Shown piece by piece: positions 25,204-33,726 of a stretch of DNA of 64,000 bases; within the stretch, counting starts at the first letter, position 1; each line of letters begins with the position of its first letter. The notes beneath the pieces are model-generated. The model was given only the letters and a program-made list of their open reading frames with translations. It had not been told where the DNA came from and did not search any database. The position numbers and the translations under genes are program-made. The stretch comes from Metabacillus sp. B2-18 (lineage in GTDB: Bacteria > Bacillota > Bacilli > Bacillales > Bacillaceae): assembly GCF_021117275.1 (NCBI RefSeq), contig NZ_CP088245.1, forward strand, positions 967,501-1,031,500. Direction: 5' to 3'.

Positions 25204-26025
25204 ATGAAGTTAGGTTATCAAACGAACACTTGGGGAGGCGTAGTTGGCCATCCTGCAGGTGTAACGTCAGTAAAAGATGCATACTATCTTGCAAATGGCT
25301 CAACGGAGGAAGCGTTGGAAGATATTGCTGCAGCAGGCTATCAGGGCTTTGAGCTTTTTGATGGAAATCTAATGCAATATAAAGGAAAAGAAGAAGAGTT
25401 TAAGAGACTCGTTGAAAAAAATTCGTTAGACTTTATCGGAGTTTATACTGGTGGGAACTTTATCTTTCCGGACATTTTAGAAGATGAATTAGTGAAAATT
25501 GAAGAAGTTGCTGCTCTAGCATCTACTCTAGGAGCAGAGCACCTAGTTGTTGGTGGAGGAGCCGTTCGAGCTAAAGGTATTTTAGAGAGCGATTACAAAG
25601 ATTTAGGTGAAGCATTAGATAAAGTCAGTCATATTGCGGAAAAATATGGTCTCATTGCTAGCTACCATCCACACTTAGGTACTTGTGTTCAGTCACCGGA
25701 ACAATTAGAAAAATTAATGCCTCTAACCATGATTAACTTATGCCCAGACACAGCTCATATTGAAGCGGGTGGAGGAGATCCAGTGGAGGTCATGAGAAAA
25801 TACATCGATCGTATTAAATATGTTCATCTTAAAGATTATCAAAACGGAGAGTTTTTACCATTAGGGGATGGAGATCAAGTCTTTGATGCAATGCTTAAAG
25901 TATTAGACGAAGCTCAATATGATGGGTGGATAACAGTTGAACTTGATAGCTACCAAGATCCAAAGGTTGGTGCAGAAATTAGTCGTAAATATCTTTCAAA
26001 ATATGAATCTTTGACATCAAATTAA
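25204..26025 (+). CDS. IolE/IolI-like TIM-barrel enzyme (third)
   Basis: A 273-residue barrel with an inosose dehydratase-like profile: N-terminal YQTNTWGGVVGHPAG, metal-site His/Glu positions in SYHPHLGTCVQ, CPDTAHIEAGG, VHLKDY and TVELDSY. IolE-type enzymes dehydrate 2-keto-myo-inositol, and relatives act as 3-keto-sugar hydratases or epimerases. A gap of about 108 bp precedes it, with AGGAGG 6 nt before the ATG. Its presence keeps a cyclitol substrate possible for the operon. Confidence 0.8.
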   Translation: MKLGYQTNTWGGVVGHPAGVTSVKDAYYLANGSTEEALEDIAAAGYQGFELFDGNLMQYKGKEEEFKRLVEKNSLDFIGVYTGGNFIFPDILEDELVKIEEVAALASTLGAEHLVVGGGAVRAKGILESDYKDLGEALDKVSHIAEKYGLIASYHPHLGTCVQSPEQLEKLMPLTMINLCPDTAHIEAGGGDPVEVMRKYIDRIKYVHLKDYQNGEFLPLGDGDQVFDAMLKVLDEAQYDGWITVELDSYQDPKVGAEISRKYLSKYESLTSN

Positions 26026-26053
26026 AGATTGTCCAAAACAAGGGGGACTCGAT

Positions 26054-27232
26054 ATGAAAAAGTTACTTTCTATTTTATCTATGGTTTTGTTAGCAACAAT
26101 GCTAGGTCTTGTAGGATGCAGTCAAGGAAGTTCTACTACCTCTGAAACAAGTGATCAAGATCAAGGTTCAGAAGAACAAGACACAACAGAAGCATATGGT
26201 CCTATCGTCATTAACCAGGAAATTCCTGATCAAGAAATCTTAAGTAAAGGGCCTGATGGAGAGTCGGCTGTCTCCGCAAAAACACTTGAGCTAACAGAAG
26301 AGGAAGTTCAAAAGATTAAAGATGGTAACTATAAGGCAGCTATTGTCATGCACTATGCTGGAAATGACTGGGCTACAGCACAAATTGAAGGGTTGAAAGC
26401 AACATTTTCCAAAATGGGAATTGAGATAGTAGCAGTAACAGACGCGCAATTTAAAGCAGAAAAACAAGTATCAGATATTGAAACAGTATTAGCTAAAGAT
26501 CCAGATATCATCGTTGGGATCCCTGTTGACCCTGTGTCTACAGCATCGGCATTTAAGAAAGCGGCTGATGCGGGTGTCAAAGTAGTCTTTATGGATAATA
26601 AGCCAAATAATTTAGAAGCTGGTAAAGATTATGTCAGTGTTGTATCTGCTGATAACTATGGCAATGGAGTTCAAGCAGCTGAAATCATGGCAGAAGAATT
26701 AGGTGGAAAAGGAAATATCGGTGTTGTTTATCATGATGCAGATTATTTTGTTACAAAGCAACGTGTTGAAGCATTTGAGAAAACAATAACAGAAAAATAT
26801 CCTGACATAAAGATCGTAGAGCGTGGAGGAATTGTGGCACCTAACGATGGAGAGAAGGTTGCTTCAGGTATGTTAACAAAAAATCCAGATCTTGATGGAA
26901 TGTTCGTCGTTTGGGATGTTCCTGCTGAAGGGGCATTAGCAGCAGCACGTACCGCTGGAAGGAATGACCTAGTAATCACAACAATTGACTTAGGAACAAC
27001 AGTTGCCATTGATATTGCATCAGATGGAATGATTAAAGGCTTAGGCGCACAACTTCCATATGATCAAGGAATCTCAGAAGCGATCTTAGCTGGATATGGT
27101 TTGCTTGGAAAAGAAGCACCTGCATATGTAGCAGTTCCCGCATTAAAAGTAACACCGGATAATGTATTAGATTCCTGGAAACTTGTATATTCAAAAGAAG
27201 CTCCAAATACGATTCAAGAAGCTGCAAAATAA
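26054..27232 (+). CDS. Second RbsB-like sugar-binding lipoprotein
   Basis: A 392-residue lipoprotein closely paralogous to the first gene of the operon. Long blocks match, for example DAQFKAEKQVSDIETVLAK, AADNYGNG-type and GLGAQLPYDQG segments. The lipobox is LGLVGC (Cys22). No second permease or ATPase accompanies it, so both binding proteins probably serve one importer, perhaps with different sugars or affinities. The divergence is concentrated in the N-terminal linker and scattered surface positions. Confidence 0.85.
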   Translation: MKKLLSILSMVLLATMLGLVGCSQGSSTTSETSDQDQGSEEQDTTEAYGPIVINQEIPDQEILSKGPDGESAVSAKTLELTEEEVQKIKDGNYKAAIVMHYAGNDWATAQIEGLKATFSKMGIEIVAVTDAQFKAEKQVSDIETVLAKDPDIIVGIPVDPVSTASAFKKAADAGVKVVFMDNKPNNLEAGKDYVSVVSADNYGNGVQAAEIMAEELGGKGNIGVVYHDADYFVTKQRVEAFEKTITEKYPDIKIVERGGIVAPNDGEKVASGMLTKNPDLDGMFVVWDVPAEGALAAARTAGRNDLVITTIDLGTTVAIDIASDGMIKGLGAQLPYDQGISEAILAGYGLLGKEAPAYVAVPALKVTPDNVLDSWKLVYSKEAPNTIQEAAK

Positions 27233-27262
27233 TAGAAGACTAAATAATTGGAGGGAATAAAT

Positions 27263-28447
27263 ATGAAAAAATTAAACGTAGGAATGATTGGCGGAGGATT
27301 TATGGGAAAGGCACATGCTCTTGCTTACGCGGGAATGCCAATGTTTTTTTGGCCGGCACCTGCTGTCCCGCATCGTCACACGCTTGTTGACGTGACAGAT
27401 GAAATTGCAAAAGAAGCAGCAGCGAAATTAGGTTTTGATAACTACTCATCTAACTGGAGAGAGGTAGTTGAAAATCCAGAGATCGACATTATTGATATAG
27501 TGACACCAAATAATTCACATGCTGAAATTGCCATTGCTGCAGCAAAAGCTGGTAAACATGTAATCTGTGAAAAACCTTTAGCTAGAGATGCTGACGAAAC
27601 AAAAACAATGTTAGATGCAGTAGAAGCAGCAGGTGTAAAGCATATGGTCGCTTTTAACTACAGAAGAACACCAGCTGTTGCACTTGCGAAAAAATATATT
27701 GAAGAAGGTAGAATTGGAAACATTTTAAACTTCCGTGGAACATATCTTCAAGATTGGTCTGCAGATCCTAACTCACCATTATCATGGCGCTTCCAAAAGG
27801 AAATTGCCGGATCAGGTGCACTAGGTGACATTGGTACACATGTTATTGATTTTGCCCGCTACTTAGTTGGGGAAATCACAGATGTCAATGCCGTATCAAA
27901 AACGTGGATCCCAGAAAGACCAGTTCAATCAGGCGGCGCAGACAAATTAGGTACAGTAAAAAGTGCAGGAGATGTTCCTAAAGGTAAAGTAGACGTAGAT
28001 GATGAAATCACAACATTAGTCAAATTTGAAAATGGTGCAGTTGGAAGCATTGAAGCAACTCGTAATGCATGGGGACGCAATAACTTCCTAACATTTGAAA
28101 TCCACGGTGATAAGGGTTCTATCTATTTTAACTATGAGCGTCGTGATGAGCTCCAAGTATGCTTCTCAGACGATCCAGGAGATGCAAAAGGGTTCAGAAC
28201 AGTTTACACTGGACCAGCTCATCCATACGGTGAAGGCTTATGGCCAATTCCTGCATTAGGGATTGGTTACGGTGAAACAAAGATTATTGAAGCGTATGAC
28301 TTTATTAAATCAATTGTGGATGATACAACAGTTTCTCCTAACTTTGACGATGGATATCGAATTGCTGTTATTAGTGATGCGATTCTTGAATCAGCTGAAA
28401 AAGGTCAGTGGGTGAATCTTGAAAAATCACCTGTAAAAACAAATTAA
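27263..28447 (+). CDS. Gfo/Idh/MocA-family dehydrogenase (levoglucosan dehydrogenase-like, tentative)
   Basis: A 394-residue NAD(P)-dependent sugar dehydrogenase. Rossmann motif MIGGGFMGKAH, catalytic CEKPLAR, and GALGDIGTHVIDFARYL containing the usual Asp/His pair. The start ATG 27263 is preceded by GGAGGG; an upstream in-frame TTG contains that site. The MFFWPAPAVP and YLQDWSADP segments recall, from memory, the levoglucosan dehydrogenase subgroup that oxidises C3 of 1,6-anhydroglucose; I could not verify this. Last gene of the operon, followed by a strong terminator. Confidence 0.82.
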   Translation: MKKLNVGMIGGGFMGKAHALAYAGMPMFFWPAPAVPHRHTLVDVTDEIAKEAAAKLGFDNYSSNWREVVENPEIDIIDIVTPNNSHAEIAIAAAKAGKHVICEKPLARDADETKTMLDAVEAAGVKHMVAFNYRRTPAVALAKKYIEEGRIGNILNFRGTYLQDWSADPNSPLSWRFQKEIAGSGALGDIGTHVIDFARYLVGEITDVNAVSKTWIPERPVQSGGADKLGTVKSAGDVPKGKVDVDDEITTLVKFENGAVGSIEATRNAWGRNNFLTFEIHGDKGSIYFNYERRDELQVCFSDDPGDAKGFRTVYTGPAHPYGEGLWPIPALGIGYGETKIIEAYDFIKSIVDDTTVSPNFDDGYRIAVISDAILESAEKGQWVNLEKSPVKTN

Positions 28448-28462
28448 GTTTTTACATCGAAG

Positions 28463-28494
28463 ACCGCCAGGGATTAATTTCTGGCGGTTTTTTT
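28463..28494 (+). terminator. Terminator of the sugar operon
   Basis: ACCGCCAG / CTGGCGGT stem with a 10-nt loop and a T-run, 15 bp after the last stop codon. Confidence 0.92.
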
Positions 28495-28641
28495 AATGCT
28501 ATTTCTGGGCTTTATATTGTACTAAAATAAGGATTAGTTGAGGTTTATTATATGCAAAAGAGTGATATCATGGATGCCAAACTAGGTGGGTGCGGGGAAT
28601 ATTTCAAGTATTCTTACTCAATATAGGTCAAACTCTCTGCT

Positions 28642-28675
28642 AAAAAAGACATCCCATTTTTGGAATGCCTTTTTA
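28642..28675 (-). terminator. Terminator of the Rrf2 regulator gene
   Basis: An AAAAAGACATCCC-like arm pairs with GGAATGCCTTTTT. The hairpin abuts the stop codon of the minus-strand gene and has T-runs on both strands. Confidence 0.65.
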
Positions 28676-29107
28676 CTAGTTATTCTCATTCGTAGCAATA
28701 TCCTTCACAACATCCTCTAGTGTTACGCTCCTCAACATCTTCTCCATAGCTAACTGAGCTGATGTGAACAATGGTTCGATTGTATTCTGAATGTTCCTAC
28801 CTACAGGACATTTTGGATTTGGGTTTTCATGGATGCTAAATAGCTCTTTTTCCTGTACTACATTCACTGCTTTATAAACGTCAAACAGTGTAATATCATA
28901 TAATTCTTTTGAGAGTTTAGCCCCTGCAATACCTGGTTTTACCTCGATTAAACCAGCGTTTTTTAACATTCCCATGAGTTTTCTGATCACTGCTGAGTTT
29001 GTGTTCACACTGGATGCTAAAAATTCAGAAGACGTTATCCCTTCTTTATTTAATTCAATTAAAGCTAATATATGAATGCCGACAGCGAATCTGCTGCTGA
29101 TGGACAT
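28676..29107 (-). CDS. ywnA: Rrf2-family regulator (YwnA-like)
   Basis: A 143-residue winged-helix protein. The N-terminal SSRFAVGIHILALIELN and SSEFLASSVNTNSAVIRKLMGMLKNAGLIEVKPG region is the Rrf2 helix-turn-helix with wing. A single Cys occurs at NPKCPVG; the three clustered cysteines of the iron-sulfur Rrf2 proteins (IscR type) are absent, as in YwnA. It is divergent from an NmrA-like oxidoreductase, the same pairing as ywnA-ywnB of B. subtilis, and the intergenic region has two matching 19-bp palindromes. Probably a repressor of its neighbour, responsive to an unknown electrophile or redox signal. Confidence 0.8.
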   Translation of the reverse strand: MSISSRFAVGIHILALIELNKEGITSSEFLASSVNTNSAVIRKLMGMLKNAGLIEVKPGIAGAKLSKELYDITLFDVYKAVNVVQEKELFSIHENPNPKCPVGRNIQNTIEPLFTSAQLAMEKMLRSVTLEDVVKDIATNENN

Positions 29108-29152
29108 GTTCAGTCACCACCCTTGCGAACAAATCTGTTTACTAATTTTAAG

Positions 29153-29171
29153 TGTAATTAATTTGATTACA
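29153..29171. promoter_or_regulatory. Operator 1 (Rrf2-type)
   Basis: TGTAATTAATTTGATTACA, a 19-bp palindrome with TGTAAT/ATTACA arms near the start of the Rrf2 gene; same motif as 29257-29275. Confidence 0.6.
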
Positions 29172-29220
29172 AGTTTATTATACCAAATTACGAAGAAAAT
29201 AATATATGGAACCTTACCTG

Positions 29221-29249
29221 TTGACAAAATGATTACATGTAACTAAAAT
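29221..29249 (+). promoter_or_regulatory. Sigma-A promoter of the ywnB-like gene
   Basis: Consensus TTGACA and TAAAAT with 17-bp spacing. The spacer contains ATTACATGTAA, and an operator follows directly downstream. Confidence 0.75.
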
Positions 29250-29256
29250 AAATACA

Positions 29257-29275
29257 TGTAATCAAATTTGTTACA
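29257..29275. promoter_or_regulatory. Operator 2 (Rrf2-type)
   Basis: TGTAATCAAATTTGTTACA, positioned at the expected transcription start of the ywnB-like gene, an ideal repressor position. Confidence 0.62.
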
Positions 29276-29301
29276 AGTGAGACCGAACTGGAGGAATATA
29301 A

Positions 29302-30174
29302 ATGAAAATATTAGTTACAGGAGCTACTGGAAAATTAGGATCTAAGGTTGTGGAGACATTATTAACATCCATACCTGCGAGTGAGCTGGCGGTGAGTGTT
29401 CGAGATCCTGAGAAAGCAGAAGGACTTCGAGCTCGTGGAGTAGAGGTTCGAAAAGGTGATTTTGACCATCCAGAAACATTAGATGATGCTTTTAAAGGGA
29501 TTGATCGTTTATTAATTATTTCTGCAGATGGTGATAATGATACAAGAATTCGTCAACATACAAATGCAGTGAAAGCAGCTGAACGTGCAGGGATAAAATT
29601 TATTGCATACACGAGTATCGCAAATGCAACAGAAAGCAAAAATTTAATGGCTCCACCTCATGTTGCGACAGAAGCAGCCATCATGAAGTCAGGTATTCCG
29701 TATTCTTTCTTGCGTAATAATTGGTATTTGGAAAACGAAATTGGTAGCATTCAAGGTGTTATGGCAGGAGCTCCATGGATAACTTCTGCTGGAGCTGGTA
29801 AAGTTGGTTGGGCACTACAACAAGATTATGCAGATGCAGCGGCAGCAGTTCTTTTAGGTGAAGGGAACGAAAATACAGTTTATGAACTTTCTGGCCCTCT
29901 TTTAACTCAAGAAGAATTAGTAAAAGCTATTGGTGCTGTATTAGGCAAAGAAATACCGGTACAACAAGTTGGTGACGAAGAATATGCCGAAATGATGAAA
30001 GGCTTAGGTTTACCTGAATTTGTCATTCCGATTGTAGTAGGAATTCAAGAAAGCATTCGAAATGGTTCACTTGAAATTGAAAGCAATGATTTTGAAAAAG
30101 TTCTTGGTCGCCCAATTACGCCAATCAAAGAGGCACTTACACAAATTGTAAATGAAAACGCTCAATCAAAATAA
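29302..30174 (+). CDS. ywnB: NmrA-like NAD(P)-binding oxidoreductase (YwnB/QorB-like)
   Basis: A 290-residue atypical short-chain dehydrogenase. The N-terminal ILVTGATGKLGSKVVE is the nucleotide-binding GxxGxxG motif, and YTSIANATES and SFLRNNWYLEN match NmrA/quinone oxidoreductase-2 proteins, which usually lack the classical Tyr-Lys catalytic pair. It is divergent from the Rrf2 gene. Likely function: NAD(P)H-dependent quinone or electrophile reduction or redox sensing. The substrate is unknown. Confidence 0.8.
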   Translation: MKILVTGATGKLGSKVVETLLTSIPASELAVSVRDPEKAEGLRARGVEVRKGDFDHPETLDDAFKGIDRLLIISADGDNDTRIRQHTNAVKAAERAGIKFIAYTSIANATESKNLMAPPHVATEAAIMKSGIPYSFLRNNWYLENEIGSIQGVMAGAPWITSAGAGKVGWALQQDYADAAAAVLLGEGNENTVYELSGPLLTQEELVKAIGAVLGKEIPVQQVGDEEYAEMMKGLGLPEFVIPIVVGIQESIRNGSLEIESNDFEKVLGRPITPIKEALTQIVNENAQSK

Positions 30175-30206
30175 AATAGATAATTCCAAAAATTAATCAT
30201 GTAGAT

Positions 30207-30244
30207 AAACCGACCTTCGAACGAGAAAAGGTCGGTTTTTTAAT
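30207..30244 (+). terminator. Terminator after ywnB-like gene
   Basis: AACCGACCTT / AAGGTCGGTT stem with a 12-nt loop and a T-run. Confidence 0.88.
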
Positions 30245-30417
30245 TAAGGAGGTATAAAAAGTTGATACGGAGTTTTGTTGAATAACAACTACAACAAATT
30301 AGGGCTTACCTGGAAATATAAAAAATTTAACCGGTAAAACTAGTCAAACCTAATAATAAGACCGTTTTATTCTAATAACTATATTAATATTGCGCTATTT
30401 GATAATGTTAAGTAGTT

Positions 30418-30538
30418 GACCACATACTCCTAATTGCACAGAATTTATTACTTTAATTTTTATTAACTTATTTTCTATAAAAAGTCGAAAACGTTGATTT
30501 TTCATTAGTTTAATCCATATTTATCGCTACCCAATTTT
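30418..30538. repeat. Dispersed repeat, copy 1
   Basis: Begins GACCACATACTCCTAATTGC, contains AAAACGTTGAT, and ends ACCCAATTTT. The same landmarks in the same order recur at 49201-49359, where the copy is about 38 bp longer. No coding potential. The gap around it (30245-30655) holds no gene I can support. Confidence 0.6.
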
Positions 30539-30655
30539 AAAAGAGGAGGGGCCAAACTAAACGGATATAAATGAAACGTCTAAAATCATTTTTATGCAAG
30601 GGTTTGAGGCGTTTTTTTGCCGACCATCCTATAGAGGGACATAGGGACAGTTACC

Positions 30656-31545
30656 TGAAGTGCACCCCAATTGTTTGATACACTTAACAATTGGAGGTGC
30701 TTTTTTTCATGAAGAAATATCCCTTAGAAATAATACTAGCAGCTGTTACTACCTACCTTGAAGGTGTAGAATCTATAAGGAAAATAGCTAAAAAGTACAA
30801 CGTTAGTAAATCCATGTTGCATAGGTGGGTAGTGAAATTCATGGCGTAGCTGGCTTACAAGAATCCTATACAAATTATTCTGTTAAGTTTAAAATGAACG
30901 TACTTAACTACATGAACGAGATGGGAGCGTCCATCGAAGAAGCTACCGCAGTATTTAATGTTTCTTCCTCTTCTGCCGTGTACCGGTGGAAGGTTTTATT
31001 TGAAACACAGGGAATTGACGCTCTTCAACAAAAGGAAAAGGAGCGTTCAACATCTATGTGGAAAAAATCTAATAATAAACCAGTAGAGGGATCAGAAGAA
31101 GCACTACGTGCTGAAATAGAAAAGCTTAAGATGGAAAATGCATATTTAAAAAAGTTACAAGCCTTAATAAAGAAAAACTTACAGATAAAGACAAAGCGCA
31201 AGTGATCTATGAATTAAGGCATGAATATAAAATTATTGAATTAATAAAAATCGCTGATATTCCACGTAGCACATATTATTATTATTGGATAAAACAAATA
31301 GATGTCCAGATAAATATAGTGAAGTAAAGAAAGAAATTCAAAAGATTTATGAAGAAAATTAAGGGCGATATGGCTATCGTCGTATTACGTTGGCATTACG
31401 TAATCAGAAAATCATCCTAAATCATAAAACAGTCCGTCGCTTAATGAATTTGGGATTAAAGTGTTTAGTTCGGATGAAAAAATACCGTTAGTATCGGGGA
31501 GCAATAGGTAAAATTGCACCTAATATTTTAAATTGTACAAAACTA
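30656..31545 (+). mobile_element. Decayed IS3-family (IS150-type) element
   Basis: The left end TGAAGTGCACCCC resembles IS150-group terminal repeats. OrfA (from ATG 30709 behind GGAGGTG) has one frameshift near 30838 and then continues to 31205. OrfB follows in the -1 frame (DKDKAQVIYELRHEYKIIEL, then IPRSTYYYYW) but is broken by a frameshift near 31300 and nonsense codons (GAAGAAAATTAAGGGCG, ACCGTTAGTATCGG). It ends before the DDE catalytic domain. No right terminal repeat is visible. The element is inactive. Confidence 0.75.
30709..31205 (+). pseudogene. IS3-type OrfA, frameshifted
   Basis: Frame one (30709-30849) encodes an N-terminal helix-turn-helix (SIRKIAKKYNVSKSMLHRWV) and stops at TAG. 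The other part resumes at about 30840 in another frame with a second helix-turn-helix (EEATAVFNVSSSSAVYRWK) and a C-terminal Lys-rich leucine-zipper-like end. A one-base deletion explains the break. An intact OrfA would be about 165 residues, the usual size. Confidence 0.7.
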
Positions 31546-31560
31546 GGAATATACAATATT

Positions 31561-32424
31561 TCACCCCATTTCCTTCGCCATCTTAATAAAGGTTTTCACT
31601 AAAGGTGATTGATCGTTTCGTCGCCAAGAAACACCCATGGAAGCAACAGGTAATTGATCTTTGAGATCCATGTATACAACATCTTGAGTATGCAAGTTTA
31701 TTGCCGATTTTGGAACCACTGCGATTCCTAAACCAGCTGCAACTAAACCAATGACGGTTTGGAACTCGAGGGCTTCTTGGTGAATGACAGGGTTACATAA
31801 TTTCAGAATGTCGTTATAGAGTCCGTCCCATGTTTTCCGAGATAGCATGACAAATGGGTAGTGATTAAGATCTGAAAGGGAAATGGTTTTCTTCTCCAAT
31901 AATGGGTGTTGTTTAGGAACCGCCAACACGCAAGGGGAAGTGGATACAATTTCAGTACGTATTATATCGTAATTAACAGGAGGACGTACAAAACCTACAT
32001 CAATTTCCTCCTGTCGTAATGCCTCAATTTGGACGGGTGTGGCCATTTCATGAAGCTGTACTTGGACATCTGGATACAAACTTCGAAATTCTCGTAGAAC
32101 ATAAGGAAGGATGTCATAGGTTGCAGATCCAACAAAGCCTATTCTGAGTTTTCCGGTTTCTCCGCGATGTGTACGTTGGGCAATCTCCACAGCATGATCA
32201 ATATGGTCGATTATTTTGCGAACTTCTTCTGAAAATATTTTCCCAGCATCAGTTAACTCTACATGTCGGTTATTTCGATAAAAAAGGTCAATCCCTAGCT
32301 CTTTTTCTAAATTTTGGATTTGTAAGCTTAAGGGCGGTTGTGTGATACGAAGACGTTCAGCCGCGCGGCTAAAATTTAATTCTTCAGCTACAGTAAGAAA
32401 ATAATGCAGTTGGCGGAGCTCCAT
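31561..32424 (-). CDS. LysR-family transcriptional regulator
   Basis: A 287-residue regulator. The N-terminal helix-turn-helix is MELRQLHYFLTVAEELNFSR, then AAERLRITQPPLSLQIQNLE; the substrate-binding domain starts near residue 88 (TGKLRIGFVGSATY). Its divergent neighbour, the bicupin gene, starts 120 bp away, the classic LysR target layout. The 5' end of the gap has T/A-rich dyads but no clear T-N11-A site. The remnant IS element abuts its 3' end, about 15 bp beyond the stop. Confidence 0.88.
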   Translation of the reverse strand: MELRQLHYFLTVAEELNFSRAAERLRITQPPLSLQIQNLEKELGIDLFYRNNRHVELTDAGKIFSEEVRKIIDHIDHAVEIAQRTHRGETGKLRIGFVGSATYDILPYVLREFRSLYPDVQVQLHEMATPVQIEALRQEEIDVGFVRPPVNYDIIRTEIVSTSPCVLAVPKQHPLLEKKTISLSDLNHYPFVMLSRKTWDGLYNDILKLCNPVIHQEALEFQTVIGLVAAGLGIAVVPKSAINLHTQDVVYMDLKDQLPVASMGVSWRRNDQSPLVKTFIKMAKEMG

Positions 32425-32544
32425 TGATTATCACCTGCTTTACAGTTATATGTTTTTTATATCATTGTAATATAAATTATATATTTTACAAATATATTCT
32501 ACCGGGATAAAATTAAAGCATAAAGGTGATGAGGAGGATTACAT

Positions 32545-33513
32545 ATGACTACAAATAAACAACCTGGACAATTTTCTGTTGGAACGATCAATGAAAACTG
32601 GACTGGTGATGCTCGTTTTTATGAATATACGACAGCTGCTGATCCGGTTGGAAGCAGTATCATTAGTCCGATCCCAGCTAAGGAGTTTGGACCTCAAATA
32701 TATAACTCAGGTGAAACACGTATCATTCAATTGGATCTATCTAGTGATTTACGAACAAAATACCCAGCAACAAGTCCATCACTTCTAGCAAACTTTATTC
32801 GAATTAATGCTGGAGATTCCATCAAAACACAACCGAATGCAACTAGTGAATTATATTATATTATTTCTGGTGCAGGCACAACAGAGGTAAATGGAGAATC
32901 AATTGACTGGAAGGAAGGAGATTTCGTAACTCTTCCATCTGGTTCAGTAAGTACTCACACAGCGATGCAAGATACAACGATTTACTATATTTTAGATACT
33001 CCACTTCTTGATTATTTAGGGGTAAAAGCTACAGATGCACGTTTTAAGCCAACGGTATTTACCGCTGAACAAGCGAAGGAAAAATTGAATGAAGTTGCGA
33101 ATGCACCAGATGCTCATTTGAAAAATCGTATTTCTATCCTATTAAACAACCAAAAATTTGATCAAACATTAACGATTACACATGTATTATGGGCAATGTT
33201 TGGTATTGTGCCTGTCGGATCCAATCAAGCTCCTCATAGCCATAAGTCGGTAGCTCTTGATTTTGTTGCTTATGCTGCACCGGGAACTTATACATTAGTT
33301 GGAGATAAGATTGATCCTGTTACAAAACAAATTATTGACCCTATTCGTATCGAGTGGGAAACAGGAAAGGCGTTTGTTACTCCGCCGGGATTATGGCACT
33401 CTCATCACAATGAATCCGGGGAGCCTGCCTACATTATCCCAATCCAAGATGCAGGTCTGCAAACATATCTTCGTACGTTGGATATCCAATTTACTCACTA
33501 TGATCAAGGATAA
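32545..33513 (+). CDS. Bicupin-domain protein
   Basis: A 322-residue protein with two cupin barrels. The first (about 75-155) contains TSELYYIISGAGTTEVNGES and lacks obvious paired metal histidines. The second (about 210-320) carries APHSHKSVALDF and a TPPGLWHSHHNESGE motif with several histidines that can bind a metal. The layout suggests a gentisate/quercetin dioxygenase-like or isomerase-type enzyme. It is divergently arranged with a LysR regulator, probably inducible by the substrate. The reaction is unknown. Confidence 0.72.
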   Translation: MTTNKQPGQFSVGTINENWTGDARFYEYTTAADPVGSSIISPIPAKEFGPQIYNSGETRIIQLDLSSDLRTKYPATSPSLLANFIRINAGDSIKTQPNATSELYYIISGAGTTEVNGESIDWKEGDFVTLPSGSVSTHTAMQDTTIYYILDTPLLDYLGVKATDARFKPTVFTAEQAKEKLNEVANAPDAHLKNRISILLNNQKFDQTLTITHVLWAMFGIVPVGSNQAPHSHKSVALDFVAYAAPGTYTLVGDKIDPVTKQIIDPIRIEWETGKAFVTPPGLWHSHHNESGEPAYIIPIQDAGLQTYLRTLDIQFTHYDQG

Positions 33514-33522
33514 AGACACCAA

Positions 33523-33547
33523 AAACACCCTTTAGGGTGTTTTTTTA
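33523..33547 (+). terminator. Terminator after bicupin gene
   Basis: ACACCCTTTAGGGTGT perfect palindrome with T-run. Confidence 0.88.
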
Positions 33548-33584
33548 GAGAGGTAAGAAAGTATATAATTTTCAACTTAGTTTT

Positions 33585-33706
33585 GGTGTCTAGCTCCAGG
33601 CGCCATCGACTCTAGGTCTAGTCAAATAGGAATTGAAGGTAAATTTGAGCACCTTTTATTCCTATTCGGCTTATGCTTGTCGACGATTAGGGGCGCCTTG
33701 CGCTTT
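33585..33706. repeat. Bacillaceae intergenic repeat
   Basis: Starts TGTCTAGCTCCAGGCGCC and ends GGGGCGCCTTGCGCTTTTC, with TCGAC/GTCGA inner arms. This is the familiar palindromic intergenic repeat of Bacillaceae (recognised from memory). The middle of this copy has diverged. No coding content. Confidence 0.65.
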
Positions 33707-33726
33707 TCTAAAGAGGAGGAATGAAA

